NCBI RefSeq assembly: GCF_000513195.1
Contig: NZ_CBVI010000076.1
Span: 1 to 51,371, forward strand
DNA: 51,371 nt
From: Bacteroides timonensis
GTDB taxonomy: Bacteria; Bacteroidota; Bacteroidia; Bacteroidales; Bacteroidaceae
Reading direction: 5' to 3'
The position numbers were made by a program, and so were the translations under genes. Position 1 is the stretch's first letter. Every line of letters begins with the position of its first letter. The notes under the pieces are model-generated. The model was not told the DNA's origin and searched no databases. It saw only the letters and a program-made list of their open reading frames with translations. Positions 9,214 through 17,915 of this stretch are shown one piece after another.

Positions 9214-10125
9214 ATGGAAAAAGAGAACATTAAGACCGTAACCATAGAAGACTTTAAGAACAGTCAGCATATTCTTGACTATATAGATGATGACTTTGCG
9301 ATAGTCAACAGTCTGGATGAAATACCTTATAATAATGAGGTTGTCAGACTGGAATGTTTCCTTATTGCCGTTTGCATAGAAGGGTGCATACAACTGGATG
9401 TCAATAACCGGACTTACCAGCTACAGCCGGGCGACTTACTGCTTGGCCTTCCCAACACCATTATCGGACACACAATGATGAGTCCTAAATACAAAGTAAG
9501 GCTTGCAGGATTTTCCACCCGATTCCTGCAACGTATCCTCAAAATAGAAAAAGATACGTGGGACACTGCCATCCATATCCACAACAATCCGGTGAAATCT
9601 GTGAACAGGGAAAGTGATAACACCATTTTTAAACACTATGGAGACTTAATCCTGGCGAAGATTAACGATGAACCCCATTGTTATCATAAAGCGGTGGTGC
9701 AGCATCTGTTTGCCGCTATCTTTTGCGAGATGATGGGGTATCTCAACAAAGAAATCGCCGATTCGGAGAAAGCCAAACTACCGAAAGAGGGCATCAAGCA
9801 GGCTGACCATATTCTACGGAGGTTCATGGAACTGTTGTCGAAAGACAATGGTATGCATCGTTCAGTGACTTACTTTGCCGATGCACTTTGCTATACGCCC
9901 AAGCACTTTTCGAAGGTCATCAAGCAAGCATGCGGGAGGGCTCCTCTGGATTTGATAAATGAGACTGCGATAGAGCACATCAAATACCGACTGAAGCATT
10001 CGGACAAGTCTATCAAAGAGATTGCAGAAGAATTCAACTTCCCAAATCAATCTTTCTTCGGGAAATATGTAAAAGGACACCTGGGCACATCACCCATTCA
10101 CTATCGGAGCACAAAAGAGGAATAA
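9214..10125 (+). CDS. AraC family transcriptional regulator
   Basis: 303 residues. The N-terminal half is a cupin-like sensing domain (for example NRTYQLQPGDLLLGLPNTII at about 65-84). The C-terminal ~100 residues hold the two helix-turn-helix units of AraC/XylS proteins: YFADALCYTPKHFSKVIKQA and IKEIAEEFNFPNQSFFGKYV, followed by GTSPIHYR. It is divergent from the efflux operon across a 222-base intergenic region, so it is a likely local regulator of the pump; the direction of control cannot be read from sequence. ATG 9214 is the first in frame. Confidence 0.92.
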   Translation: MEKENIKTVTIEDFKNSQHILDYIDDDFAIVNSLDEIPYNNEVVRLECFLIAVCIEGCIQLDVNNRTYQLQPGDLLLGLPNTIIGHTMMSPKYKVRLAGFSTRFLQRILKIEKDTWDTAIHIHNNPVKSVNRESDNTIFKHYGDLILAKINDEPHCYHKAVVQHLFAAIFCEMMGYLNKEIADSEKAKLPKEGIKQADHILRRFMELLSKDNGMHRSVTYFADALCYTPKHFSKVIKQACGRAPLDLINETAIEHIKYRLKHSDKSIKEIAEEFNFPNQSFFGKYVKGHLGTSPIHYRSTKEE

Positions 10126-10158
10126 TTTTCATTTCTGTAGGGTTATGAGCTAAATTGA

Positions 10159-10383
10159 TACGCGGACGACGCGGACAAACGCGGATTTTTATTTTTCATC
10201 CGCAGATGACGCAGATAACGCTGATGCCTTTTTATCTTCCGTTAAACATAGCGCAGCTTTAAAAGATCGGCGTTATCTGCGTTATCTGCGGATGAAAAGT
10301 TACTTGCACACCGAAGGGAACCAACGGTCAGCGAAGCTAAATCTTACTCCGCGTTCGTCCGCTCTATCAGCGTCGTCCGCGTA
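10159..10383. repeat. nested inverted-repeat element
   Basis: Outer arms TACGCGGACGACGC (10159-10172) and GCGTCGTCCGCGTA (10370-10383) are perfect inverted repeats. Inner arms at 10197-10225 and 10266-10294 match over 29 bp with two differences and are built from CGCAGATAACG units. The element could fold into a long cruciform or RNA hairpin and resembles REP-type extragenic repeats. Confidence 0.7.
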
Positions 10384-10514
10384 CCCATTCTCCCCCTAAA
10401 TTATCATTTAGCTCATTACTTTCCGGTTATGAACAAAACGATAATCTGATATGATAAACATCTTCAATATAAATAATAAATATTTATAAAACAAAACATT
10501 TGCGAGATCAGTCG

Positions 10515-10603
10515 CATACTTAGGGGGTCTCAGTATGATACTTAGGGTATCTCAGTATCATATTGAGGTACCCTAAGTATGATACTAAGATACCCTAAGT
10601 ATA
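10515..10603. repeat. two direct plus two inverted copies of a ~22-bp unit
   Basis: The unit ATACTTAGGGTATCTCAGTA appears twice forward (from about 10516 and 10538) and twice inverted (about 10561-10582 and 10583-10602, read as ACCCTAAGTAT). The units abut, so the array is itself a near-palindrome of four units. Confidence 0.7.
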
Positions 10604-10728
10604 ACATGCTTGATAATCAAGTATTTACAAAGTTGATTTTCGATGGTTATAAATTAGGACAAATAAACAGCTAAAACAATGAATTAATTCGTTTCTATAC
10701 GGTTATGAACTAAATGGGAATTTATCTT

Positions 10729-11144
10729 ATACTTTTTCTTTCGCTTGTCCGAAAGAAAAAGTATCAAAAAGAAAGGACCCGGGCTGAGTCTTCGGTGCTA
10801 CTCCGATACTGCCATGCACAGCCGGGGCTCGAACTCGCTATGCTCAGACAATCGCCCCTTACCTGTGACTGACAGCACCTCCGCTTACCCACCTACGCCT
10901 ATGCCCGAGAGCTGCGCTGTGGAAGCGGCTGCGCATTATTACATCCGGCACTCTCACCCGCATGGTCTCCCGGCCTCACTGTAGGGGCCTTAAGCGAAGG
11001 TAGTGTTTTCAGCGTTAAGAAGGGCAGCCTGTTTGAGCGTAGCCAGTTCCTGCCCTTTAGCTGAAAATACTACCGGAGTAGCCCCGGAAGTGCAGCCTTG
11101 ATTTTTTATTTGGTATCTTTCTTTTGCATCAAGGCAAAAGAAAG
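10729..11144. repeat. GC-richer structured repeat bounded by hairpins
   Basis: Left boundary: a perfect 15-bp hairpin (10729-10743 with 10750-10764, loop CTTGTC). Right boundary: an 11-bp hairpin CTTTCTTTTGC/GCAAAAGAAAG (11117-11127 with 11134-11144). Between them lies a long imperfect hairpin at about 10984-11086 (GGTAGTGTTTTCAGC against GCTGAAAATACTACC). The interior is clearly more GC-rich than the flanks. It has the form of a non-coding mobile or MITE-like repeat, though no target-site duplication was identified. Confidence 0.55.
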
Positions 11145-11262
11145 TACATTAAATTAGCATTTAATTCATTTCTTTCCGGTTATGAAGTAAAACAGCTCTT
11201 ATTGAATCCATTTGCCCACTTTATTTGTTACTTATCTGAACAATTAGTAACAATCCCCGATT

Positions 11263-13299
11263 ATGAAATATAAATCCTTGTCCTTATTAATTATAGTATT
11301 GTTTTCTGCCTGTACGCTCGGAGCACAGAACCGTAAGAAAGTGGGAATAGTATTGAGTGGCGGCGGCGCCAAAGGAGTAGCGCACATTGGAGCGCTGAAA
11401 GTGATAGAGGAAGCCGGTATTCCGATAGACTACGTAGTGGGCACCAGTATGGGCGCCATCGTGGGCGGCCTGTACTCCATTGGCTACACCCCGCAACAAC
11501 TGGACAGCATTGTCAATGCACAGGACTGGAAATATCTGCTTTCCGATGCCCTTGATCCGGAAACCACACTGCTGAGCGAGAAGCTAAGGGAAGAACAATA
11601 TCTGTTGTCTGTACCAATTGCAGGGAAATCGGCACATGTATCCGATGCCGGAATTATTAAAGGAAGAAATATCTCCCGGCTACTCTCCGAACTGACAGTG
11701 GGATATCACGACTCCATTTCTTTCAACCGGATACCTATTCCATTCGCCTGTGTATCGGACAACATCGTGAATGGCAGCAAAGTCGTTTTCCACAACGGTA
11801 TTCTGGCAACTGCCATGCGCGCCAGTATGTCCATTCCGGGAGTATTCGCCCCTGTTTATCTCAATGGCATGGTATTGGTGGACGGCGGACTGACGGATAA
11901 TTATCCCGTAGACATTGCCCGGCAGATGGGAGCGGAAATTATTATCGGAGTCGATGTACAAAATCCGTTGATGAAAGCGGATGAGCTGACAAGTATGTCG
12001 AATGTACTCGGGCAAATTCTGAATCTGGTGGGAGAAGAGAGTTACAGGAAAAATGTAAAGGACAGCAACATCCATATTCAGGTAGATGTAGACGGTTATT
12101 CAGCGGCAAGTTTCAATCACGAGGCACTGGATACCCTGATGCGCAGAGGTAAAGAAGCCGCCATGAAAGACTGGGACAAGCTGATTGCACTGAAAAAAGA
12201 AATAGGTATCCGTACGAATTACCGGGCGGAATATCCCGGACCGTTCAAAATACCAACACGGGCTATGCTGGATACGATACCTTCCGTAGCACAAATCACT
12301 CCCCATGAAAAGCCGGTCAATACTATAAATATTGGAGGACGGTTTGATAATGAAGAACTGGCAGTATTGCTATTGAATGCGAGGGGTTATTTCGGAGCAC
12401 AGAAGAAATCGCAGTTAAGCCTCACTACCCGGTTGGGAAAGCGGACCTTTGGAAGGCTTGAATATACTTACTCACCACAAAAAAGCTGGGATATAAATAC
12501 AGGATATCAGATAGGATACAATGATTTTAATCTTTACGAAGAAGGTAAGCGACTGATGAACCTGACCTACGTGCATCACATGGCTTGGGTCGGATTCACG
12601 AAGAGCTGGTATAAAATGCTTGTCAAGGCGGGAATCCACTTCGAGAAGTTCAACTACCATGACTGGCCCTCGGGACCGGACGTTTCCATTACAAGATCCA
12701 GTGACAAGGCTTTGCTCAGTTATCAGGCGAGTATCATGTACAATAGTCTGAATAATCAGCGATTCTCTACTCAAGGGATGGAATGGGAAGCAGCGTACAG
12801 GCTCTATACAGATAACATGGTAACGTATGGTTCGAACAGCCCCGTGTCCGTATTCCAAACTCATTGGAGCGGATATTTCTCACCGAACCGGGTATTCACC
12901 ATCATGCCATCGGTGTATGGAAGGGTGGTTGGAAAGAATACGCAGTCATTGGCCATATCTAACTTCGTGGGCGGTAATGTGCCGGGACGGTATATGGAAC
13001 AACAGATCCCTTTTACAGGTATCAATCACATCGAAATGAGTCCGGATGCCATCTTGACAGGAATGTTGGGAGTCAGGGCAAGAACTTACAAGAATCAGTA
13101 TATCGTAGTTCGGGGCAGTTATGGACGGACAGCCAACAAGATAGAAAATCTGTTTGGCGGAACAAATACACACGGATTGGCGGGCGGCAGTATAGGATAC
13201 TGCTACAATAGTATCATAGGACCTATCGAGGTGGAACTCAACTATTCCAATCAGGCAAAGAAGTTGGGATACTATATCGGGGTGGGATTTACGTTTTAG
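11263..13299 (+). CDS. patatin-like phospholipase with C-terminal outer-membrane beta-barrel
   Basis: 678 residues. After a signal peptide (cleavage near ACTLGAQ), residues about 26-220 form a patatin domain with the oxyanion loop SGGGAKG (32-38), nucleophile Ser62 in GTSMGA and catalytic Asp207 in VDGG. A POTRA-like linker follows, then a BamA-like barrel ending YYIGVGFTF with the terminal aromatic expected of outer-membrane proteins. The overall plan resembles PlpD-type lipases with a membrane barrel; substrates are probably phospholipids, inferred from the family. It is convergent with the next gene, two bases away. Confidence 0.92.
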   Translation: MKYKSLSLLIIVLFSACTLGAQNRKKVGIVLSGGGAKGVAHIGALKVIEEAGIPIDYVVGTSMGAIVGGLYSIGYTPQQLDSIVNAQDWKYLLSDALDPETTLLSEKLREEQYLLSVPIAGKSAHVSDAGIIKGRNISRLLSELTVGYHDSISFNRIPIPFACVSDNIVNGSKVVFHNGILATAMRASMSIPGVFAPVYLNGMVLVDGGLTDNYPVDIARQMGAEIIIGVDVQNPLMKADELTSMSNVLGQILNLVGEESYRKNVKDSNIHIQVDVDGYSAASFNHEALDTLMRRGKEAAMKDWDKLIALKKEIGIRTNYRAEYPGPFKIPTRAMLDTIPSVAQITPHEKPVNTINIGGRFDNEELAVLLLNARGYFGAQKKSQLSLTTRLGKRTFGRLEYTYSPQKSWDINTGYQIGYNDFNLYEEGKRLMNLTYVHHMAWVGFTKSWYKMLVKAGIHFEKFNYHDWPSGPDVSITRSSDKALLSYQASIMYNSLNNQRFSTQGMEWEAAYRLYTDNMVTYGSNSPVSVFQTHWSGYFSPNRVFTIMPSVYGRVVGKNTQSLAISNFVGGNVPGRYMEQQIPFTGINHIEMSPDAILTGMLGVRARTYKNQYIVVRGSYGRTANKIENLFGGTNTHGLAGGSIGYCYNSIIGPIEVELNYSNQAKKLGYYIGVGFTF

Positions 13300-13301
13300 C
13301 G

Positions 13302-13637
13302 TTATTCTTTCGCCTCTTCCTGTGGAATACGAATAGCCGTGTACAACTCCAGTACGGCAGCAACCGTCAGACATACAATCCATTCGTTTCCATGAGTAAA
13401 GAACATGAATGCACCCGTAAGTACCAGCAGCAACGCACCGAATATTTGTTGGCGACGAAGACGCTTCACATTGGCTCTATTGCTCTTGGAAGGTGAATTG
13501 ATCTGTGCCAACGCCACCATAGTGGCACCAATCGTATAAACATAGGGAGCAGGCTCCCAACCGGTAATATAGACGGCAGCACCAAACAGCACCATCAAAG
13601 CGCCTACAGTAAACAAAGCTGGTATCAGGGATTTCAT
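13302..13637 (-). CDS. small integral membrane protein
   Basis: 111 residues with about four hydrophobic helices (for example LIPALFTVGALMVLFGAAVY and IFGALLLVLTGAFMFF). No recognised catalytic motif. Its ATG overlaps the stop of the upstream DivIC/FtsB-like gene (ATGA at 13634-13637), so the two are translated together. Function unknown; the pairing with a divisome gene suggests only co-expression. Confidence 0.8.
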   Translation of the reverse strand: MKSLIPALFTVGALMVLFGAAVYITGWEPAPYVYTIGATMVALAQINSPSKSNRANVKRLRRQQIFGALLLVLTGAFMFFTHGNEWIVCLTVAAVLELYTAIRIPQEEAKE

Positions 13638-13942
13638 TTTTCGATGTCTTCTTCAAATACGTAAATATCCTCATTCGGTTTCTTCATCAGGTACTTCTCA
13701 CGCGCTATGCGTTCGATGGCACCGGAGTCCACAGCCAGTTCGTTCAACCGCTCTGTGTTCTCTTCATATTCTGCCCGGTATTTCTCTATCTCATTATTCA
13801 AACGGCTGATTTCATTCGCATAGCCCATGCGGCGCACAATGCTGTTCTCGTCCAGAAAACCGACAATAACCACAAACACCACAAGCGTAATCAGGTATTT
13901 ACGCCTGCAGACAAAGGCCCAAAGTGTCGCTAATTTATCCAT
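13634..13942 (-). CDS. septum formation initiator (DivIC/FtsB family)
   Basis: 102 residues: short cytoplasmic N-terminus, one TM helix (YLITLVVFVVIVGFL, about 15-29), then a periplasmic coiled coil (ISRLNNEIEKYRAEYEENTE) and the C-terminal segment IERIAREKYLMKKPNEDIY typical of the family. Such proteins act in the FtsB/FtsL/FtsQ divisome subcomplex. First gene of a two-gene operon. Confidence 0.9.
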   Translation of the reverse strand: MDKLATLWAFVCRRKYLITLVVFVVIVGFLDENSIVRRMGYANEISRLNNEIEKYRAEYEENTERLNELAVDSGAIERIAREKYLMKKPNEDIYVFEEDIEK

Positions 13943-14048
13943 TGATAAACAAATTAAAGAATGAAAGAATTAATTATTAAAGAAGCCCGGGAGAGATTCT
14001 TCGCCTACAAAGATAAGAGGAATAACTGAGAAATTCCTTTTTTTTGTG

Positions 14049-14056
14049 TACATTTG
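14049..14056 (+). promoter_or_regulatory. -7 promoter element of dnaX
   Basis: TACATTTG fits the Bacteroides -7 consensus and lies 33 bases before the dnaX ATG. A clear -33 TTTG at the usual distance is not seen. Confidence 0.5.
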
Positions 14057-14089
14057 CACAAATTGTAACGGACAAGAATATCCCAAATC

Positions 14090-15937
14090 ATGGAAAACTA
14101 TATCGTATCGGCACGAAAATACCGCCCTACCACCTTTGAGTCGGTAGTGGGACAACGTGCCCTGACCACTACGCTGAAGAATGCCATTGCCACCGGCAAA
14201 CTGGCACACGCTTACCTGTTCTGCGGCCCACGCGGCGTGGGAAAAACCACTTGCGCCCGTATTTTCGCCAAGACCATCAACTGTATGACTCCCACGGCTG
14301 ATGGAGAAGCGTGTAACCAATGCGAATCATGTACGGCATTCAACGAACAGCGTTCATACAATATTCACGAACTGGATGCCGCGTCCAACAACTCCGTAGA
14401 CGATATCCGCCAGCTGGTAGAGCAGGTACGCATTCCGCCCCAGATAGGTAAATATAAGGTATATATCATCGATGAGGTACACATGTTGTCCGCCTCGGCT
14501 TTCAATGCTTTCCTGAAAACGCTGGAAGAACCGCCTCGCCACGCCATCTTCATTCTGGCTACTACGGAGAAGCATAAGATTTTGCCAACCATCCTTTCCC
14601 GCTGCCAAATCTATGATTTTAACCGTATCGGTGTGGAAGACACCGTTGCCCATCTGGCATACGTAGCGTCAAAGGAAGGAATTACCGCCGAACCGGAAGC
14701 ACTGAATGTGATTGCCCTGAAAGCTGATGGTGGTATGCGTGATGCCTTGTCTATCTTCGACCAAGTGGTCAGCTTTACCGGCGGACACATCAGCTATAAG
14801 AGCGTAATCGAGAACTTGAATGTACTGGACTACGAATATTATTTCCGACTGACAGATCATTTTCTGGCAAACCAGGTCAGCGATGCTTTACTGCTGCTGA
14901 ATGATGTGCTGAATAAAGGATTCGATGCCAGCCATTTTGTAACAGGACTGTCTTCTCACTTCCGCGACCTGTTGGTAAGCAAAGACCCCGCCACACTGGC
15001 ATTGCTCGAAGTAGGTGCCAGCATTCGCGAACGTTACCAGTCTCAGGCACAGAAGTGCCCGTTGCCCTTCCTTTACCGGGCTATGAAGCTCTGCAACGAT
15101 TGTGATCTGAACTACCGTGCCAGCAAAAATAAGCGCCTGCTGGTGGAACTGACTCTGATTCAGGTAGCCCAGCTTACCGCCGAGGGGGACGATGCAGGCG
15201 GTGGGCGTGGCCCTAAACAATCTATCAAACCCATATTCTCGCAGCCTGCCGCCGCTCAGCAGCCACAGGCCGCAAATGCTATGCCCCAACAGCAGGCTAC
15301 AACCGCTGCTCCGGCACAGCCCCGACCTGTACAACAAGCTCCCGCAGCCCAGGCTGCCCCTCTCTCGCCGGAAGTTCAGCAAGCTTTTAGCTCGCAGACC
15401 ACCATGCGCCCCACTCCTACTGCCGTATTGATGGCGCAAGGAAAAGAGGAAAAGAAAATACCGGTCATGAAAATGTCCGGTCTGGGTGTTTCCATCAAGC
15501 ATCCGCGGGCAGACGAAGAGCAACAGAAACGTACTGTTTCCACCGTTCAGCAGAATGCACAACCCGAAGAAGATTTCATCTTCAACGAAAAGGACGTGAA
15601 CTACTATTGGCAGGAATATGCCGGTCGCTTGCCACAGGAGCAGACTGCTCTTGCCAAACGTATGCAAGTAATCCGCCTGACCATGCTGGATACGACTACC
15701 TTTGAAGTTGTTGTAGAAAATGACATTGCAGCCAAAGAGTTTACCGACCTGATTCCTACCTTACAAGGTTACTTACGTAAACGGCTGAAAAACAGTAAGG
15801 CCACCATGACCGTCCGTGTCAGTGCCCCCACTGAAAAGGTACGTGCTTACAGCCGTGTAGAGAAATTTCAACTGATGGCTCAAAAGAACAATGCACTGTT
15901 ACAACTGAAAGATGAGTTCGGTCTGGAGCTTTATTGA
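14090..15937 (+). CDS. dnaX: DNA polymerase III subunit gamma/tau
   Basis: 615 residues; the clamp-loader ATPase of the replicase. Seen are Walker A GPRGVGKT (46-53), the four zinc cysteines (Cys65, 75, 78, 81), Walker B DEVH (128-131), and the sensor/arginine-finger region TTEKHKILPTILSRC. A low-complexity Gln/Ala/Pro linker at about 385-430 separates the ATPase and collar from the C-terminal tau-specific region. I found no convincing slippery sequence for the gamma form. Confidence 0.97.
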   Translation: MENYIVSARKYRPTTFESVVGQRALTTTLKNAIATGKLAHAYLFCGPRGVGKTTCARIFAKTINCMTPTADGEACNQCESCTAFNEQRSYNIHELDAASNNSVDDIRQLVEQVRIPPQIGKYKVYIIDEVHMLSASAFNAFLKTLEEPPRHAIFILATTEKHKILPTILSRCQIYDFNRIGVEDTVAHLAYVASKEGITAEPEALNVIALKADGGMRDALSIFDQVVSFTGGHISYKSVIENLNVLDYEYYFRLTDHFLANQVSDALLLLNDVLNKGFDASHFVTGLSSHFRDLLVSKDPATLALLEVGASIRERYQSQAQKCPLPFLYRAMKLCNDCDLNYRASKNKRLLVELTLIQVAQLTAEGDDAGGGRGPKQSIKPIFSQPAAAQQPQAANAMPQQQATTAAPAQPRPVQQAPAAQAAPLSPEVQQAFSSQTTMRPTPTAVLMAQGKEEKKIPVMKMSGLGVSIKHPRADEEQQKRTVSTVQQNAQPEEDFIFNEKDVNYYWQEYAGRLPQEQTALAKRMQVIRLTMLDTTTFEVVVENDIAAKEFTDLIPTLQGYLRKRLKNSKATMTVRVSAPTEKVRAYSRVEKFQLMAQKNNALLQLKDEFGLELY

Positions 15938-15958
15938 TAATCATAAGTAAAAGATTGC

Positions 15959-15979
15959 ATTATTTATTCAATAAATAAT
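15959..15979. repeat. 21-bp perfect AT palindrome
   Basis: ATTATTTATT-C-AATAAATAAT. It lies 22 bases after the dnaX stop and directly upstream of the TTTG of the kinase-pair promoter, followed by a T-rich stretch. It could be the dnaX terminator or an operator for the kinase pair. Confidence 0.55.
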
Positions 15980-16009
15980 TTTGTTTTTTTAGTTTTATCA
16001 CTACATTTG
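15980..16009 (+). promoter_or_regulatory. promoter of the sensor-kinase pair
   Basis: -33 TTTG at 15980-15983 and -7 TACATTTG at 16002-16009, 18-base spacer. The start would be near 16016, giving a leader of about 22 bases before the TTG start codon. Confidence 0.65.
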
Positions 16010-16037
16010 CGAATAAACTAATAAAATATCTTCTACT

Positions 16038-17915
16038 TTGAGAAAGATTGCTATTATATCGGCAGTGGCTACTATTTTGCTCTTTTCCTTTGCGACGAGA
16101 ACATACGCTACTCGTACAGACAATGAACATTTGTCTGCATTGCAATCACTTATCAGCAGAGAAATTCCTTACGATGCCAACACACCGATAGACAGCATTA
16201 TCTCCTGGACAAATCAACTGGCTCCTACTCTGAAATTTCCCCGGACAGAAGAATCCTATTTCACCTTACTGTTATGGCAAGTAAGTGCATACATCATGCG
16301 AGGCGACCTCAGTCTGGCAGTAGACCGGGCACGGTATATGTACGAAAGTGCCAAAGATATGAACTCCAACTTCGGTATTGCCCTTGCCAATCAAGCCATC
16401 GGTCAGGCATATACTGCCTCTTACATACAGGACAAGGCGTTAAGTTCCTATCTGGATGCCTTGCACCACTTATCCCCGAATAATCCGCAAACTTATCGGC
16501 TCCTGGTGAAAATCTCCACTCTTTTGCAACAGATGAACCGACTGGAAGAGGCCATGACGTATGTAAATCCCCTGAACCAGCTTCTGGAACAGCAGCCCGA
16601 ACATCCGCTCGCCATTCCCATACTCATAGAAAATGCTACTTACTATATTTCCTCGGGAGATCAGCAAACTGCGCTCCGATATCTGCAAAAGGCAGATTCC
16701 ATATACCAAAACCATACTCACGAACCGGCCCATGGGTTCTCCATCGACTATTATACAGCAGCCTGCTACCGTGCATTGGCAGCAGATGATCATGACAAGC
16801 AAAAAGCAGACGAAGCACTTGCCCTTTACAATAAACTGCTCGAACTGGTTTCCGGCAACAAACGTTCCCTGGAGTATCGCTCGATTTCTGCCGAAAAGAT
16901 ATATTTGTATAAATTACTGGGGCGCTTTGATGAGGCTTGCCGGATCTATCAGGAGTTATATACCGTTACTGACACCCTCGCTTCGAAAAGTTACATCCGC
17001 CAGATAAATGCATTGAAAGCAACCTATCAGATAGATGAACTGGAACTGGGGAATAAAGCACAGGAAAACAGAATTGTACTTGCTTCCATCTTCATCGGAC
17101 TTGGATTATTGGCTTTCATCTCCATATTAGCCGTATGGCAAAGAAAACAGAAAAAGAAAGTGGCACTATCCAAGAGGAATCTGGAGCAGTCCCGGTGGAA
17201 CGCAGAGAGTGCAACGCGCGCAAAAAGTGTATTCTTGTCGAATATGAGCCATGAGATACGTACTCCCCTCAATGCTTTATCCGGTTTTTCTGCACTGCTG
17301 ACCGAAGAAGGGCTGGATGACGCCACCCGACTACAATGTACTGAGATTATTCAACAGAACTCTGAACTTCTATTGAAGCTGATAAATGATGTGATTGACC
17401 TGTCGAGCCTGGAATTCGGTAAGATGCAGTTCTCTATTGGAGAACATGATGCAGTAGCTATCTGTAGAAATGTTACTGACACAGTGGGTAAAGTAAAACA
17501 AACACAGGCGGAACTGCTGTTTGTAACCTCACTGGAAGAATTGAAAATAGAAACAGATGATTCTCGGTTACAGCAAGTGTTGATAAACCTGCTGATAAAT
17601 GCAACTAAGTTCACAGCAGAAGGTGCCATCACACTGAAACTGGAAAAAGATTCGGATGACATGGCTCTATTCTCCGTTACAGACACCGGTTGCGGTATCC
17701 CGAAAGAAAAACAAGCTCATATATTTCAACGTTTCGAAAAGTTGGATGAGAACGCACAAGGAAGCGGACTCGGATTGTCTATCTGCCAGCTAATTATAGA
17801 GCATATAGGAGGCAGGATATGGATTGATCCGGACTATGACGAAGGTTCCCGTTTCTTATTTACACACCCCATACGCCAGACAAAAGGCACACAAAAAAAG
17901 GAGGGTCGCGCATGA
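16038..17915 (+). CDS. TPR-containing sensor histidine kinase
   Basis: 625 residues with a TTG start; no in-frame ATG lies before the signal peptide (AIISAVATILLFSFATRTYA), so TTG is the best start. Residues about 30-340 are helical repeats of TPR type (periplasmic sensor), followed by one TM helix (IVLASIFIGLGLLAFISILA). The cytoplasmic part has an intact H-box, SNMSHEIRTPLNAL with phospho-acceptor His405, an N-box (LQQVLINLLINATKF), and ATP-binding boxes DTGCGIP and GSGLGLSI. No response regulator is adjacent. Its stop overlaps the start of the degenerate paralogue (ATGA). Confidence 0.92.
   Translation: MRKIAIISAVATILLFSFATRTYATRTDNEHLSALQSLISREIPYDANTPIDSIISWTNQLAPTLKFPRTEESYFTLLLWQVSAYIMRGDLSLAVDRARYMYESAKDMNSNFGIALANQAIGQAYTASYIQDKALSSYLDALHHLSPNNPQTYRLLVKISTLLQQMNRLEEAMTYVNPLNQLLEQQPEHPLAIPILIENATYYISSGDQQTALRYLQKADSIYQNHTHEPAHGFSIDYYTAACYRALAADDHDKQKADEALALYNKLLELVSGNKRSLEYRSISAEKIYLYKLLGRFDEACRIYQELYTVTDTLASKSYIRQINALKATYQIDELELGNKAQENRIVLASIFIGLGLLAFISILAVWQRKQKKKVALSKRNLEQSRWNAESATRAKSVFLSNMSHEIRTPLNALSGFSALLTEEGLDDATRLQCTEIIQQNSELLLKLINDVIDLSSLEFGKMQFSIGEHDAVAICRNVTDTVGKVKQTQAELLFVTSLEELKIETDDSRLQQVLINLLINATKFTAEGAITLKLEKDSDDMALFSVTDTGCGIPKEKQAHIFQRFEKLDENAQGSGLGLSICQLIIEHIGGRIWIDPDYDEGSRFLFTHPIRQTKGTQKKEGRA

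Larger units (their letters stand above)
10130..11191. repeat. four-copy ~26-bp interspersed motif
   Basis: Four copies of a motif close to CATTTCTTTCCGGTTATGAA followed by CTAAAT occur on the plus strand at about 10130-10155, 10414-10439, 10690-10715 and 11167-11192. They sit at the boundaries of three different repeat modules and divide the 1.1-kb gene-free interval into cassettes. No coding function is visible. Confidence 0.6.

Noticed and set aside
10745..10984. 79-codon ORF in the GC-rich repeat block
   Set aside because: It begins inside a perfect hairpin, has no protein-like pattern and follows the repeat structure instead.
10126..11262. CRISPR array or integron
   Set aside because: Repeats are few, unevenly spaced and partly inverted; there are no cas genes, integrase or attC-like cassettes with ORFs.
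13961..14029. 22-residue ORF (MKELIIKEARERFFAYKDKR...) before dnaX
   Set aside because: Too short to separate from chance; no promoter or conserved junction supports it, unlike the 44-residue efflux ORF.
15430..15460. Programmed frameshift site in dnaX
   Set aside because: There are A-rich codons (GGAAAAGAGGAAAAGAAAAT) but no A-AAA-AAG heptamer with a following hairpin that I could identify.
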